From CAYPEL01 sp036479985 (GTDB lineage: Bacteria; Pseudomonadota; Gammaproteobacteria; DSM-19610): 64,000 nucleotides of DNA. Of this stretch, positions 16,926 through 25,133 are shown piece by piece (the first letter of the stretch is position 1; every line of letters starts with the position of its first letter). Both the position numbers and the translations under genes were made by a program. Location: the NCBI GenBank assembly GCA_965224815.1, contig CBDDAF010000003.1:1116001-1180000 (forward strand). Direction: 5' to 3'. The notes beneath the pieces are model-generated. The model saw only the letters and a program-made list of their open reading frames with translations, was not told where the DNA came from and did no database searches.

Positions 16926-18818
16926 CTAACTATCTTGAGCCGGAATCGTCAGAACTTTCCCAATCGCCAGCCGGTCACCACGGATCTTGTTGGCGTTACG
17001 AAGCTTCCGCTGACTCACCCCATATCGCACAGCAATCTGGCTGAGCGTATCGCCATTCCTGACCTTATGCTTGCGTGGAGTCATCTTGGCTAATTGCTTT
17101 CTAGCTGATTTAGAAATTTCACTGTTAGCTGGAATAGTCAGCACCTTACCAATCCGCAGGCGATTACCCTTAATATTATTAGCCGCACGAATGGCTTTCA
17201 GACTAACACCATGGCGCTTGGCAATGTGACTGAGGTTATCACCGTTTCTGACTTTATATTTTTTCGGTTTGGCTTTTGCCACACGGGTTTTAGCTTGCTC
17301 CGGATTTTTTCCGCCTGTAATAACTAACGTTTTACCAACCAGCAAACGGCTGCCTTTAATACCGTTAGCTTTACGAAGTGTTTTTAAACTGACATTAAAC
17401 CGCTTTGCAATATGCCCGAGTGTGTCACCCCTTTTAATTTTGTATTTTTGCGTTGTAACTTGCGCAGTTTGTGTTTCTCGTTGCGGCTCAGATGCATCCT
17501 GACCTGGGATCTTTAACACCTTACCCACCAGCAAACGGCTACCCTTAATTTTGTTAGCCGCACGCAATTCTTTCAGGCTGATAGCATAGCGTTTTGCAAT
17601 CTTCCCCAGCGTATCTCCACGTTTCACCTTATGCTTAACAGATGTAACAGGTGCAGCACTCGCCATCCGCACACCGTCAGGCAAAGGATTCGGATTCGCG
17701 CTGAAATACCTTTGCACACCATTCATAATGGCGCGTGCAATTTTCTGTTGGTGGCGTGGAGAACGTAAGCGTTTTTCTTCAGTTGGATTTGAAATAAATG
17801 CCGTCTCTACCAACAAAGAAGGAATATCCGGTGACTTGAGCACCATGAAGCCTGCTTTCTGCACACGATTTTTATGCGTTTTACCGACCCGCTTCATTTC
17901 CTTGAAAATATAATTCGCAGCTTCCACACTGGACTGGCGTGTAGAGGTTTGCGCCAGATCCAACAACACGCCTTTCAAAACCGGATCCTTATCATCCAGA
18001 CTGACACCGCCCACCAGATCTGAGGCATTTTCACGTGCCGCTAACCAACGCGCCATTTCAGAAGTCGCCCCTCGTTGCGACAGAACAAAAACCGAAGAGC
18101 CACGCGCGCTGCGTTTATGAAAAGCATCAGCATGAATCGAAATAAACATGTCCGCATTAGCCGCACGAGCTTTACGCATACGTTTACGCAAGGGCAGAAA
18201 ATAGTCGCCATCACGGATGAGCACAGCACGCATACCGGGCTGTTTGTTGACTAAGGTTTTAAGCTTTCTGGCAATACTCAATACGACATCTTTTTCACGG
18301 GTACCGCGTTTACCTCTGGCTCCCGAGTCATCGCCACCATGCCCTGCATCGATTGCAATCACCTTTTTACGTGGTGCAATATTACCCACTGTCTGCACGG
18401 CAGAAGCAGGCGCATTGACGACAGTCTGGCTGGTTTCCAGATCGATGACTAAACGGTGTCCGTACTCGGAATTGGGTTTGAGAATAAAACTTTTAGCTTT
18501 AACTGATTTAGCAAGATCGATAACGATCCGTAAATCTTTTTTGTCCTGCACGGCACTGCGGATACCCTGTACCACACCACCCTTAAGCGATTTTTCCAGT
18601 GCGGATGAGGTTAAGTGTGCTTTGGGAATATCCAGAACCAGCCGTTCTGGCGAATGCAATGAGAAAACCCGGTGCTTAACGGGGCCTGCGGTATCAAATA
18701 CCAGCCGGGTATTATCCGGTGCAGACCACAGCCGTACACCATTAACTGCAACGCCACGCGGTGCTGCCTGGACAACCGTGGCAATTAACAAGAGTAAAGC
18801 AATTAACAGACGTGGCAC
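16926..18818 (-). CDS. N-acetylmuramoyl-L-alanine amidase with AMIN, Amidase_3 and four LysM domains
   Basis: A 630-residue exported cell-wall amidase of the AmiB/AmiC type. Domains in order: signal peptide (1-18), AMIN domain (about 25-130, containing VNGVRLWSAPDNTRLVFD), Amidase_3 catalytic domain (about 153-375; zinc-site motif IAIDAGHGGDDSGARG, then FISIHADAFH and the C-terminal VETAFISN glutamate), and four LysM repeats starting near residues 393, 457, 519 and 583, each opening with K(V/I)(K/R)xGDxL. It cleaves septal peptidoglycan during daughter-cell separation, usually under an EnvC/NlpD-type activator. E. coli AmiB has no C-terminal LysM repeats and many homologues have one or two, so four is a long tail. 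It lies between tsaE and mutL. Confidence 0.95.
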   Translation of the reverse strand: MPRLLIALLLLIATVVQAAPRGVAVNGVRLWSAPDNTRLVFDTAGPVKHRVFSLHSPERLVLDIPKAHLTSSALEKSLKGGVVQGIRSAVQDKKDLRIVIDLAKSVKAKSFILKPNSEYGHRLVIDLETSQTVVNAPASAVQTVGNIAPRKKVIAIDAGHGGDDSGARGKRGTREKDVVLSIARKLKTLVNKQPGMRAVLIRDGDYFLPLRKRMRKARAANADMFISIHADAFHKRSARGSSVFVLSQRGATSEMARWLAARENASDLVGGVSLDDKDPVLKGVLLDLAQTSTRQSSVEAANYIFKEMKRVGKTHKNRVQKAGFMVLKSPDIPSLLVETAFISNPTEEKRLRSPRHQQKIARAIMNGVQRYFSANPNPLPDGVRMASAAPVTSVKHKVKRGDTLGKIAKRYAISLKELRAANKIKGSRLLVGKVLKIPGQDASEPQRETQTAQVTTQKYKIKRGDTLGHIAKRFNVSLKTLRKANGIKGSRLLVGKTLVITGGKNPEQAKTRVAKAKPKKYKVRNGDNLSHIAKRHGVSLKAIRAANNIKGNRLRIGKVLTIPANSEISKSARKQLAKMTPRKHKVRNGDTLSQIAVRYGVSQRKLRNANKIRGDRLAIGKVLTIPAQDS

Positions 18819-18963
18819 AGCCTCGCCTCCGTGAAATTATTCTTAAGCCTTATCTTCACCCAAGCGGGGATAAATTTCAACAAAAATGCTTATTTGTTAT
18901 GGTGATAGCGTAAGTACTTTGGAAAAACTTCAAGTGTATTAATGCTCTGGCGGCTTTCAAACG

Positions 18964-19398
18964 TCAGGAAACCGTTTTAATCTGGTCAAGCACGACTCTA
19001 CGGCCCTTTCCTTCCGTCACCAATAAGAGAGTCAGATCGGCCGGCGGTAATAACCCAACCCCTTGCTCTGGCCATTCAATCAAGCTGATTGCATGCTTTG
19101 TGACCAGATCCCGAATCCCGATCCATTCCAGCTCCTCAGGATCTGCCAGGCGGTACAAATCAAGATGATGAACGATAAGCTCATCATTAAATGGGTAGGA
19201 TTCCACCAAGGTGTAAGTCGGACTTTTAACCGGGCCAGTATGTCCCAATGCCCTGAGTAGTCCGCGTACCAGGGTTGTTTTGCCTGCCCCCAAATCACCT
19301 TGCAGGTAGACAACCATGCCGGGTTTTAGCTGTTTTGCGAGATTGGCGCCGAATGCCTCTGTTGCCAGAGTGTCAGGCAACCATTCATCCGCTGCCAT
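18964..19398 (-). CDS. tsaE: tRNA threonylcarbamoyladenosine biosynthesis ATPase TsaE
   Basis: A 144-residue P-loop ATPase: GDLGAGKTTLVRGLLRALG is the Walker A segment, followed by VKSPTYTLVESY and HHLDLYRL, the conserved TsaE motifs, and a C-terminal IEWPEQG. It works with TsaB, TsaC and TsaD to make t6A37 in ANN-decoding tRNAs. It overlaps the 3' end of nnr by 14 bases, showing translational coupling. Confidence 0.97.
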   Translation of the reverse strand: MAADEWLPDTLATEAFGANLAKQLKPGMVVYLQGDLGAGKTTLVRGLLRALGHTGPVKSPTYTLVESYPFNDELIVHHLDLYRLADPEELEWIGIRDLVTKHAISLIEWPEQGVGLLPPADLTLLLVTEGKGRRVVLDQIKTVS

Positions 19399-20875
19399 TA
19401 ATCACTCCACGCAATCTGTTAATCACGTCACTGGCCAGCAAACCACGCTCACCGTCTTTTTTTGCGGCTTTATCAGCGGCCAATGCATGCACATAAACAC
19501 CCGTCTGCGCGGCATCAAACAAGCCAAGACCCTGCGCAATCAAACCACCAATCACCCCGCTGAGCACGTCTCCCATGCCACCACTGGCCATACCGGGATT
19601 ACCTTTATCACAGAGCATAACCGGCTCCTCTGGCGCTGATAGCACACTACCCGCGCCTTTTAATACAGTCACTGCCTGATAACGTTCAGCGATCTGATGC
19701 ACCGCTGAAAATCGATCTGATTGAACCAAGGTGCTGGTTGATTCAAGCAAACGCGCAGCTTCACCAGGATGCGGCGTCATCACCCAGTTACCCCGGCTGA
19801 CAGGCTCCTGTGCAATCAAATTTAACGCATCCGCATCGACGACCAGTGGCAAGGCCGTCTGTAATACTTCCATTAATAATTCTCGTCCCCATGGACTCTG
19901 CCCCAGGCCGGGACCTATCACCACGACAGTTGCTTTGGCGAGTAGCGGACGCAGTTGGGCCGCAGTCTCTACAGCGTGGCACATCAGTTCCGGGCAAACG
20001 GCACTGATTGCAACCGCATGTTCATCCCGGGTTGCCACACTCACCAGCCCACTACCGGTTCGCGCAGCAGCCTCGGCGGCCAGGCGTACTGCACCGGCCA
20101 TACCTTTATCACCGCCAATCACTAATACATGGCCGTAATGTCCTTTGTGAGCATCACGTGACCGCGGTGGAAGTGATGTTTTAATAATAGACGCATCAAT
20201 CAAATGTACGTCAGCATCTATAGCGGTATAAACCTTTGCAGGCACATGCAAGTCATCGAAGTAGATATCTCCGGCCAGATGGACACCGGCTGCTGTATAC
20301 AAGCCCCGTTTGCGGCCGATAAAAGTCACCGTTCTATCAGCACTTACCGCACAACCCATTACGCGGCCCGTATCAGCTTCCAGACCACTGGGAATATCAG
20401 CACTGAGCACTGGCGCTGGTGAAGTATTCATTGCTTCTATGGCCTGCTTCCAATTACCGGTTATATCGCGCGTTAACCCTGTGCCAAACAGCGCATCAAT
20501 CATTAAATCTGTTTCAGGCAAATTCTCAGCATCAAATTCTACTGTTTCACCGCCTTTTCCACGATACGCATCGGCTGCCAGTTTCGCCGCACCGGATAGC
20601 TTCTCAGGCGCGCTTAACCAGATCACGCTCACGTCACACCCGGTTTCTTTTAATAACCGGGCAACGGCATAACCATCACCGGCATTGTTACCCGCACCGC
20701 AAAATACAGTAATCTTTTGTGCGTCGGGCCAGTGGTTTTGACAATGCCGGTACAATGCTTCACCAGCCCGCACCATCAGTTCATAACCGGGCAAGCCGAA
20801 TTCTTCAATCGCAATACGATCGAACTCCCGCACCTGTGCGGCGGTATATAAGGGGATAGCGTTGTTTTTCTGCAT
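19385..20875 (-). CDS. nnr: Bifunctional NAD(P)H-hydrate epimerase / ADP-dependent (S)-NAD(P)H-hydrate dehydratase
   Basis: A 496-residue two-domain repair enzyme. The N-terminal YjeF_N epimerase domain (about 1-210) contains FCGAGNNAGDGYAVARLL and SADIPSGLEADTGRVMG. The C-terminal ribokinase-like YjeF_C dehydratase domain (about 225-490) contains GHYGHVLVIGGDKGMAGAVR, MTPHPGEAARLL and the GNPGMASGGMGDVLSGVIGG segment. It repairs hydrated NADH/NADPH. It is the first gene of the large minus-strand operon and is divergent from queG, with 64 bases between them for both promoters. Confidence 0.97.
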   Translation of the reverse strand: MQKNNAIPLYTAAQVREFDRIAIEEFGLPGYELMVRAGEALYRHCQNHWPDAQKITVFCGAGNNAGDGYAVARLLKETGCDVSVIWLSAPEKLSGAAKLAADAYRGKGGETVEFDAENLPETDLMIDALFGTGLTRDITGNWKQAIEAMNTSPAPVLSADIPSGLEADTGRVMGCAVSADRTVTFIGRKRGLYTAAGVHLAGDIYFDDLHVPAKVYTAIDADVHLIDASIIKTSLPPRSRDAHKGHYGHVLVIGGDKGMAGAVRLAAEAAARTGSGLVSVATRDEHAVAISAVCPELMCHAVETAAQLRPLLAKATVVVIGPGLGQSPWGRELLMEVLQTALPLVVDADALNLIAQEPVSRGNWVMTPHPGEAARLLESTSTLVQSDRFSAVHQIAERYQAVTVLKGAGSVLSAPEEPVMLCDKGNPGMASGGMGDVLSGVIGGLIAQGLGLFDAAQTGVYVHALAADKAAKKDGERGLLASDVINRLRGVINGSG

Positions 20876-20939
20876 ACGGGTGGACAGTGGCTGGTTTGCA
20901 CTGCAACATACCTTGAAGCGCCCCTAAAAATCCAGCCTC

Positions 20940-22016
20940 ATGTCGACCCAGCCCACTCTCAGTGACCCTGAACTCAAACAACTTGCCGATCAAATCAAGG
21001 ACTGGGGGCAACAGCTGGGCTTTCAACAAATCGGCATTACCGGTATCAATCTCGATCAGGACGAAACCTGGTTACTCAACTGGTTGGACAAAAACTTTCA
21101 CGGCGAAATGAATTATATGCAGCGTCACGGTACGGTACGCTCCCGGCCGGGCGAGCTGGTGCCTGGCACGGTTCGGGTAATATCTGCGCGCATGGATTAC
21201 TGGCCCGGTGAAGTAAAAGACGCGGTAGCGGTCATCAACAACTCTGACCAGGCGTATATTTCACGCTATGCACTGGGTCGCGATTATCACAAGGTAATTC
21301 GTAACCGGCTACAGAAACTGGCTAACCAGATTGAACAGGTTACGGGAACCTTCGGCTACCGCGCCTTCACCGACAGCGCACCGGTACTGGAAAAAGCACT
21401 GGCGCAAAATGCCGGGCTTGGCTGGATCGGCAAACATACCAATCTGATTAATGAAAATGCAGGTAGCTGGTTTTTTCTCGGTGAACTTTATACTGACCTA
21501 CCACTGCCGATCGATGCCCCTGCCGAAGCCCACTGCGGCAGCTGCACGGCCTGTATCGACTGCTGCCCAACCGATGCCATCGTTGGACCCAATCAGCTGG
21601 ATGCAACACGCTGTATTTCCTATTTGACGATTGAACTGCGCGGTTCGATCCCCGTGGAATTCCGCCCGTTAATCGGTAACCGCATCTACGGCTGCGATGA
21701 CTGCCAACTGGTGTGCCCGTTTAACAAATTTATGCAACCCTCACCGGAGAAAGATTTTCTGCCACGCCATAACCTCGATAACACCAGCTTGATAAAACTA
21801 TTCAGCTGGAGCGAGGAAGAATTTTTAAAAAATACCGAAGGCAGCGCAATTCGCCGGATTGGTTATGAGTGTTGGCTGAGAAATATTGCAGTTGCATTGG
21901 GAAATGCAGCAACTTCAAATGAAATTATTGCTGTATTAAAAAAGCATCAAACACATGCGTCTGAAATCGTCAGGGAACATGTGACATGGGCACTTGAGCA
22001 ACATGAGAAGTTATAG
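20940..22016 (+). CDS. queG: Epoxyqueuosine reductase QueG
   Basis: A 358-residue cobalamin- and Fe-S-dependent enzyme that reduces epoxyqueuosine to queuosine in tRNA. Two [4Fe-4S] cysteine sets are visible: CGSCTACIDCCPTDAI (about residue 198) and CDDCQLVCPFNKF (about 255). The DUF1730 region (YALGRDYHKVIRNRL) and GWIGKHTNLIN precede them. A HEAT-like C-terminal tail ends the protein. Divergent from nnr, as in many gammaproteobacteria. Confidence 0.97.
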   Translation: MSTQPTLSDPELKQLADQIKDWGQQLGFQQIGITGINLDQDETWLLNWLDKNFHGEMNYMQRHGTVRSRPGELVPGTVRVISARMDYWPGEVKDAVAVINNSDQAYISRYALGRDYHKVIRNRLQKLANQIEQVTGTFGYRAFTDSAPVLEKALAQNAGLGWIGKHTNLINENAGSWFFLGELYTDLPLPIDAPAEAHCGSCTACIDCCPTDAIVGPNQLDATRCISYLTIELRGSIPVEFRPLIGNRIYGCDDCQLVCPFNKFMQPSPEKDFLPRHNLDNTSLIKLFSWSEEEFLKNTEGSAIRRIGYECWLRNIAVALGNAATSNEIIAVLKKHQTHASEIVREHVTWALEQHEKL

Positions 22017-22027
22017 AAAATACAATA

Positions 22028-22147
22028 TTTAGAGCCTTTACGAACCGTACAAACACTGTAGGAGCGGCTTCAGCCGCGATGAACACTACACCCATCGCGG
22101 CTGAAGCCGCTCCTACAAGTTGTCAACAAATCAACCGGAACCCCCTA
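22028..22147. mobile_element. MITE-like element with TGTAGGAGCGGCT palindrome, copy 3
   Basis: Core palindrome at 22056-22118. The left end, TTTAGAGCCTTTACGAA, is a degraded terminal repeat; the right end, read inward, begins TTTAGGGGGTTCCGG and overlaps the TAG stop of the convergent small gene at 22145. Confidence 0.6.
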
Positions 22148-22387
22148 AATTGGACCAACCAGTTCGGCATGAACACTTTGCCGATTAACACATTCAAGTA
22201 TTTCAAGCGATGTCGTATCGTCAGGATCATATTCCACCACCATCAGGTGCGGACGCCCGTCAGTAAAATGTGCCCAACGCACCCCTTGAGACGACTCAAG
22301 CGCAGATTCAATATCCTGGCGACGCTGACTACCCAATGAATCATCCACATGTACCACCAGATCAACTTTATGACTTTGCTCACTCAT
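22145..22387 (-). CDS. Small HMA/ferredoxin-fold-like protein without CxxC
   Basis: An 80-residue protein beginning MSEQSHKVDLVVHVDDSLGS. Its beta-alpha-beta pattern (VDLVVHVDD, RRQDIESALESSQGV, HLMVVEYDPDDTTSLEILECVNR) resembles a heavy-metal-associated-type ferredoxin fold, but the metal-binding CxxC is absent. ATG 22387 is preceded by AAGGAG with about 9-base spacing; the frame continues upstream to 22486 but that would overlap the dsrE-like gene. It lies just downstream of that gene on the same strand, so they probably share a transcript. Function unknown; the fold is inferred from pattern only. Confidence 0.75.
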   Translation of the reverse strand: MSEQSHKVDLVVHVDDSLGSQRRQDIESALESSQGVRWAHFTDGRPHLMVVEYDPDDTTSLEILECVNRQSVHAELVGPI

Positions 22388-22448
22388 TACACACTTCTCC
22401 TTACCGGTTATAGCCGGATTTTCTAAATAGACAATATTATTTTTCACA

Positions 22449-23048
22449 CTAAATAAACAAGGTGCAACCAGAACGGCTGGCCTCATTTAAATAACTTGCA
22501 GCACCGGCCACTTCTATATCCGGTGCCAACTCTTCTGCCCTGATGCCCATCACCTGCATCGTCATACTGCATGCCACAATGCGCACCCTGCTTTCCTTGC
22601 ATAGACTGAGCAACTCTTCAACTGAGACAATGTTTTTATCCTTCATCATCTGCTTCAACATCATTGCTCCCATACCGAGCATATTCAGCTGTGAAACGCC
22701 CATGTGACTGGCACCGGCTGGCGTCATCATGTCAATCATTTTTTCTTTAAGATCTTTGCCGGAATAAAGCCGCTTTTCCTTAAGCGCATTGATACCCCAA
22801 AAGGTAAAAAAGGCAGTTACGTCCTGCCCCATAGAAGCGGCCGTAGCAGCAATCATCAATCCTGCCATTATCTTGTCCTGCTCCCCTGAAAATAGCAGTA
22901 GCGTGACTTTGTTGGCGTCCGGCGTTTCCTTGCGTAGCTTAATTAACTCAGACTCCAGTGCATCCAGCCGTTCTTCTGTCGATAACAATGACAAAGGGGA
23001 GAAAGCTGAATCCGTGTTGCTCTGCGGAGTATTCATACCTGGGTTCAT
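22449..23048 (-). CDS. DsrE/DsrF-like family protein (DsrE2-type)
   Basis: A 199-residue protein. After a ~45-residue N-terminal extension with a short coiled coil (LDALESELIKLRKE), the DsrE-type fold begins: TLLLFSGEQDKIMAGLMIAA, DVTAFFTFWGINAL, a Met-rich helix (LNMLGMGAMMLKQMM), and VRIVACSMTMQVMGI, which carries the conserved cysteine of the sulfur-carrier site. A second cysteine is near the end (SGCTLFI). DsrE2-type proteins often accompany TusA and rhodanese in sulfur trafficking; those genes are not in this window. The start has AGGAG with 7-base spacing. A sigma54-type promoter lies directly upstream. Confidence 0.85.
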   Translation of the reverse strand: MNPGMNTPQSNTDSAFSPLSLLSTEERLDALESELIKLRKETPDANKVTLLLFSGEQDKIMAGLMIAATAASMGQDVTAFFTFWGINALKEKRLYSGKDLKEKMIDMMTPAGASHMGVSQLNMLGMGAMMLKQMMKDKNIVSVEELLSLCKESRVRIVACSMTMQVMGIRAEELAPDIEVAGAASYLNEASRSGCTLFI

Positions 23049-23081
23049 AGTCGTCTCCTGTTAATAGCGGTACGCCCCCGT

Positions 23082-23099
23082 TGCATAAAACGTACCGCC
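23082..23099 (-). promoter_or_regulatory. Candidate sigma54 (-24/-12) promoter for the dsrE-like gene
   Basis: On the minus strand the sequence reads GGCGGTACGTTTTATGCAA. It has the invariant GG, ten bases, then GC of the sigma54 consensus (TGGCACG-N4-TTGCA), with CGGTACG for the -24 part and ATGCA for the -12 part. Transcription would start about 20-25 bases before the ATG at 23048. The arms GCGGTACG / CGTACCGC (23067-23074 and 23091-23098) also make an inverted repeat here, so an operator or hairpin is an alternative reading. Confidence 0.55.
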
Positions 23100-23246
23100 A
23101 ACAGCCGCGTAAATTACGAGCATTAGACAGGCGCATGAATTCATTCTTAATTTCGAGCGAAATTTTATGACAACACAAATTAAATCATGCAATAGCCCAT
23201 TGACACAGTGTGAAAACTTTCAGAATTGCGACTTTTTGAAACTTCA

Positions 23247-23266
23247 AAGTCTTAATATTAAGACTT
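23247..23266. promoter_or_regulatory. 20-bp perfect palindrome, candidate activator binding site
   Basis: AAGTCTTAATATTAAGACTT is a perfect 20-bp inverted repeat about 150 bases upstream of the -24/-12 site, the usual distance for a sigma54 enhancer site. It lies between the dsrE-like gene and the sigma54 activator gene, so it may be the activator's target. Inferred from position and symmetry only. Confidence 0.55.
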
Positions 23267-23292
23267 GGTAATGGATTTAATAAAACCGTATT

Positions 23293-23437
23293 TAGGGGAC
23301 CTCTGATGAATTAGCAAACATCTGTAGGAGCGGCTTTAGCCGCGATGAACGCGCCGCAACCCCATCGCGGCTAAAGCCGCTCCTACAAATTTTGCACTGT
23401 TTGCAATGACTAGATGCACAACACATCAGAGAGTCCT
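23293..23437. mobile_element. MITE-like element with TGTAGGAGCGGCT palindrome, copy 4
   Basis: This copy has recognisable terminal repeats: left TTTAGGGGACCTCTGATGAA, right (inward) GAGGACTCTCTGATGTG, with the core palindrome at 23322-23388. It separates the sigma54 activator gene from the palindrome and promoter of the dsrE-like gene. Together with 23082-23266 it accounts for the 396-bp non-coding stretch. Confidence 0.75.
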
Positions 23438-23444
23438 CAGCTAT

Positions 23445-24374
23445 TCAGTGGAAACGTAATCCTTTCAAACCAAAATGGCCGATATATCTGAATAAAGTGG
23501 CTTTTGATATGCCTAGAGACTCTGCCGCTGCGGTTCGATCGCCCTGACAATGTTGTAAAGCAGCAATCACATTCATACGCTTACAGGATTCCAGTGCCTC
23601 TTCCAGAGTCCCACCTGATTGATGGCTCACATAGCGAATATCGGGCGGCAGGCTATCTGCTGTCAACACTTCGCTTTCACACAGCAACAAGGCCCGCTCA
23701 ATCACATGTGCCAACTCACGCACATTGCCGGTCCAAGGATGATCGATCAGCCGTTGCATGGTTTCCTGCTCAACATGTAGCGGATGTTTACCCTGCTCAA
23801 CGCTGTATTTTTGGCAAAAATACTCCACCAACGGCGGAATATCTTCCACACGTTCACGTAATGGCGGGACATTGATTGCCACGGTGTTTAACCGATAAAA
23901 CAAATCCCGTCTGAACTCTCCATCGGTCACCAGTTGCTCAAGATTCTGGTTAGTTGATGCGATCACGCGCGCATTGACGGATACAGGCCTATCCGCGCCC
24001 ACCGGTAATACTTCCCTCTGTTCAAGTGTGCGGAGTAACTTAGGTTGTAGGTGGCGAGGCATTTCGCCAATCTCATCGAGCAATACTGTGCCACCCTTGG
24101 CTGACCTGAATATACCCAACCTGGAACCGGTTGCACCGGTGAACGCACCCCGCTCATGTCCAAACAGATAACTTTCCACCAGATCTTGTGGAATTGCAGA
24201 AACATTCAAGGGAATAAACGGATTATTATGACGAGGCGAAGAATCATGGATTGCCCGCGCAACCAGTTCTTTACCTGTGCCACTTTCACCCTGAATGAGC
24301 ACTGAACAGGACGAAGGTGCTATTTGATTTATTAGTTGCTTGATCTCTGTTAACGCCAGACTGTTTGCAATCAT
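23445..24374 (-). CDS. Sigma54-dependent transcriptional activator without sensor domain (PspF-like architecture)
   Basis: A 309-residue protein consisting only of a AAA+ sigma54-interaction domain and a Fis-type helix-turn-helix. Walker A is GESGTGKELVARAIHDSS (about residue 28), the sigma54-contact loop is ERGAFTGA, Walker B is GGTVLLDEIGEMP, and the HTH is QGDRTAAAESLGISKATLFR. There is no receiver, GAF or PAS domain, so, as in PspF, control is probably by a partner protein or a direct effector. The neighbouring dsrE-like gene has a candidate -24/-12 promoter, which makes local control likely. Confidence 0.92.
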   Translation of the reverse strand: MIANSLALTEIKQLINQIAPSSCSVLIQGESGTGKELVARAIHDSSPRHNNPFIPLNVSAIPQDLVESYLFGHERGAFTGATGSRLGIFRSAKGGTVLLDEIGEMPRHLQPKLLRTLEQREVLPVGADRPVSVNARVIASTNQNLEQLVTDGEFRRDLFYRLNTVAINVPPLRERVEDIPPLVEYFCQKYSVEQGKHPLHVEQETMQRLIDHPWTGNVRELAHVIERALLLCESEVLTADSLPPDIRYVSHQSGGTLEEALESCKRMNVIAALQHCQGDRTAAAESLGISKATLFRYIGHFGLKGLRFH

Positions 24375-24627
24375 TGCTGTTTAAACTCCATACATGCCAA
24401 TTCAGGTACTGTTACGATCTTCAAAGGCTCCCTGATCTCAGTACACACACTCAGTCTAGAAGAATATTTTATAAATTAAAGGGTAATATTCACAGTTTAT
24501 GAAATAAGCTCATGTAGTGAGAAAAATGACGCTGCTGGAAGCATTCCAAAGTTAGTGTGAATTTCTTTTAAGGATATGTCACCAAATAGCGACAGGCTTG
24601 CAATGTAAGTAAATGTGATGCCCAGCT

Positions 24628-24993
24628 TCAATCGGTTACCACGATCACTCCGCTCATTTCATCATGTCCAGTGCCGCAAAATATGTCACACATGAAAGTG
24701 TAGCGTCCGGTTTTTTGAGGTAGTAGTTCTACTCGAACCGTTTGACCCGGTATAACATCTGCACGCAACCCAAGATCGGGGATATTGAACCCATGAATCC
24801 GATCCAGTGATGTTAGTTCCAGCGTTACAGGAACACCTTTTCTAAGTTCGACATGGGGCGGCAAATATTCAAACTTCTTAGCGGTTATTTTAATGACATC
24901 CTTGTTAGTAGCTTCCCTGGTTTTTAATACACATGCACTTGTAAATAGAATAACTGCCACTCCTGCGGTGAAGTATTGACTAACCTTATTCAT
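24628..24993 (-). CDS. CuA-type cupredoxin lipoprotein (cytochrome oxidase subunit II-like domain)
   Basis: A 121-residue protein with a lipoprotein signal (LFTSAC; lipidated Cys about residue 21) followed by one cupredoxin domain. The metal site matches a complete binuclear CuA centre: an upstream His in DRIHGFNIP, and CDIFCGTGHDEM, which fits C-x3-C-x3-H-x2-M of COX subunit II and NosZ. There is no transmembrane hairpin as in a full subunit II. It is probably an outer- or inner-membrane-attached periplasmic electron carrier; partner unknown. It lies downstream of the phosphoesterase gene on the same strand, across a MITE-like element. Confidence 0.85.
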   Translation of the reverse strand: MNKVSQYFTAGVAVILFTSACVLKTREATNKDVIKITAKKFEYLPPHVELRKGVPVTLELTSLDRIHGFNIPDLGLRADVIPGQTVRVELLPQKTGRYTFMCDIFCGTGHDEMSGVIVVTD

Positions 24994-24999
24994 AAAGTA

Positions 25000-25133
25000 A
25001 TCCTTCTATGAGGACTTGTAGGAGCGGCTTTAGCCGCGATGGGACGCGCAGTGTTCATCGCGGCTAAAGCCGCTCCTACAGCATATGTACTTTTCACAAT
25101 GATAAGATGCTCTAACCAAACAGAGACTCCCTA
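25000..25133. mobile_element. MITE-like element with TGTAGGAGCGGCT palindrome, copy 5
   Basis: Core palindrome at 25017-25080. The right terminal repeat, read inward, is TTTAGGGAGTCTCTGTTTGG and contains the TAG stop codon of the phosphoesterase gene. The left end is not well preserved. Confidence 0.65.
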
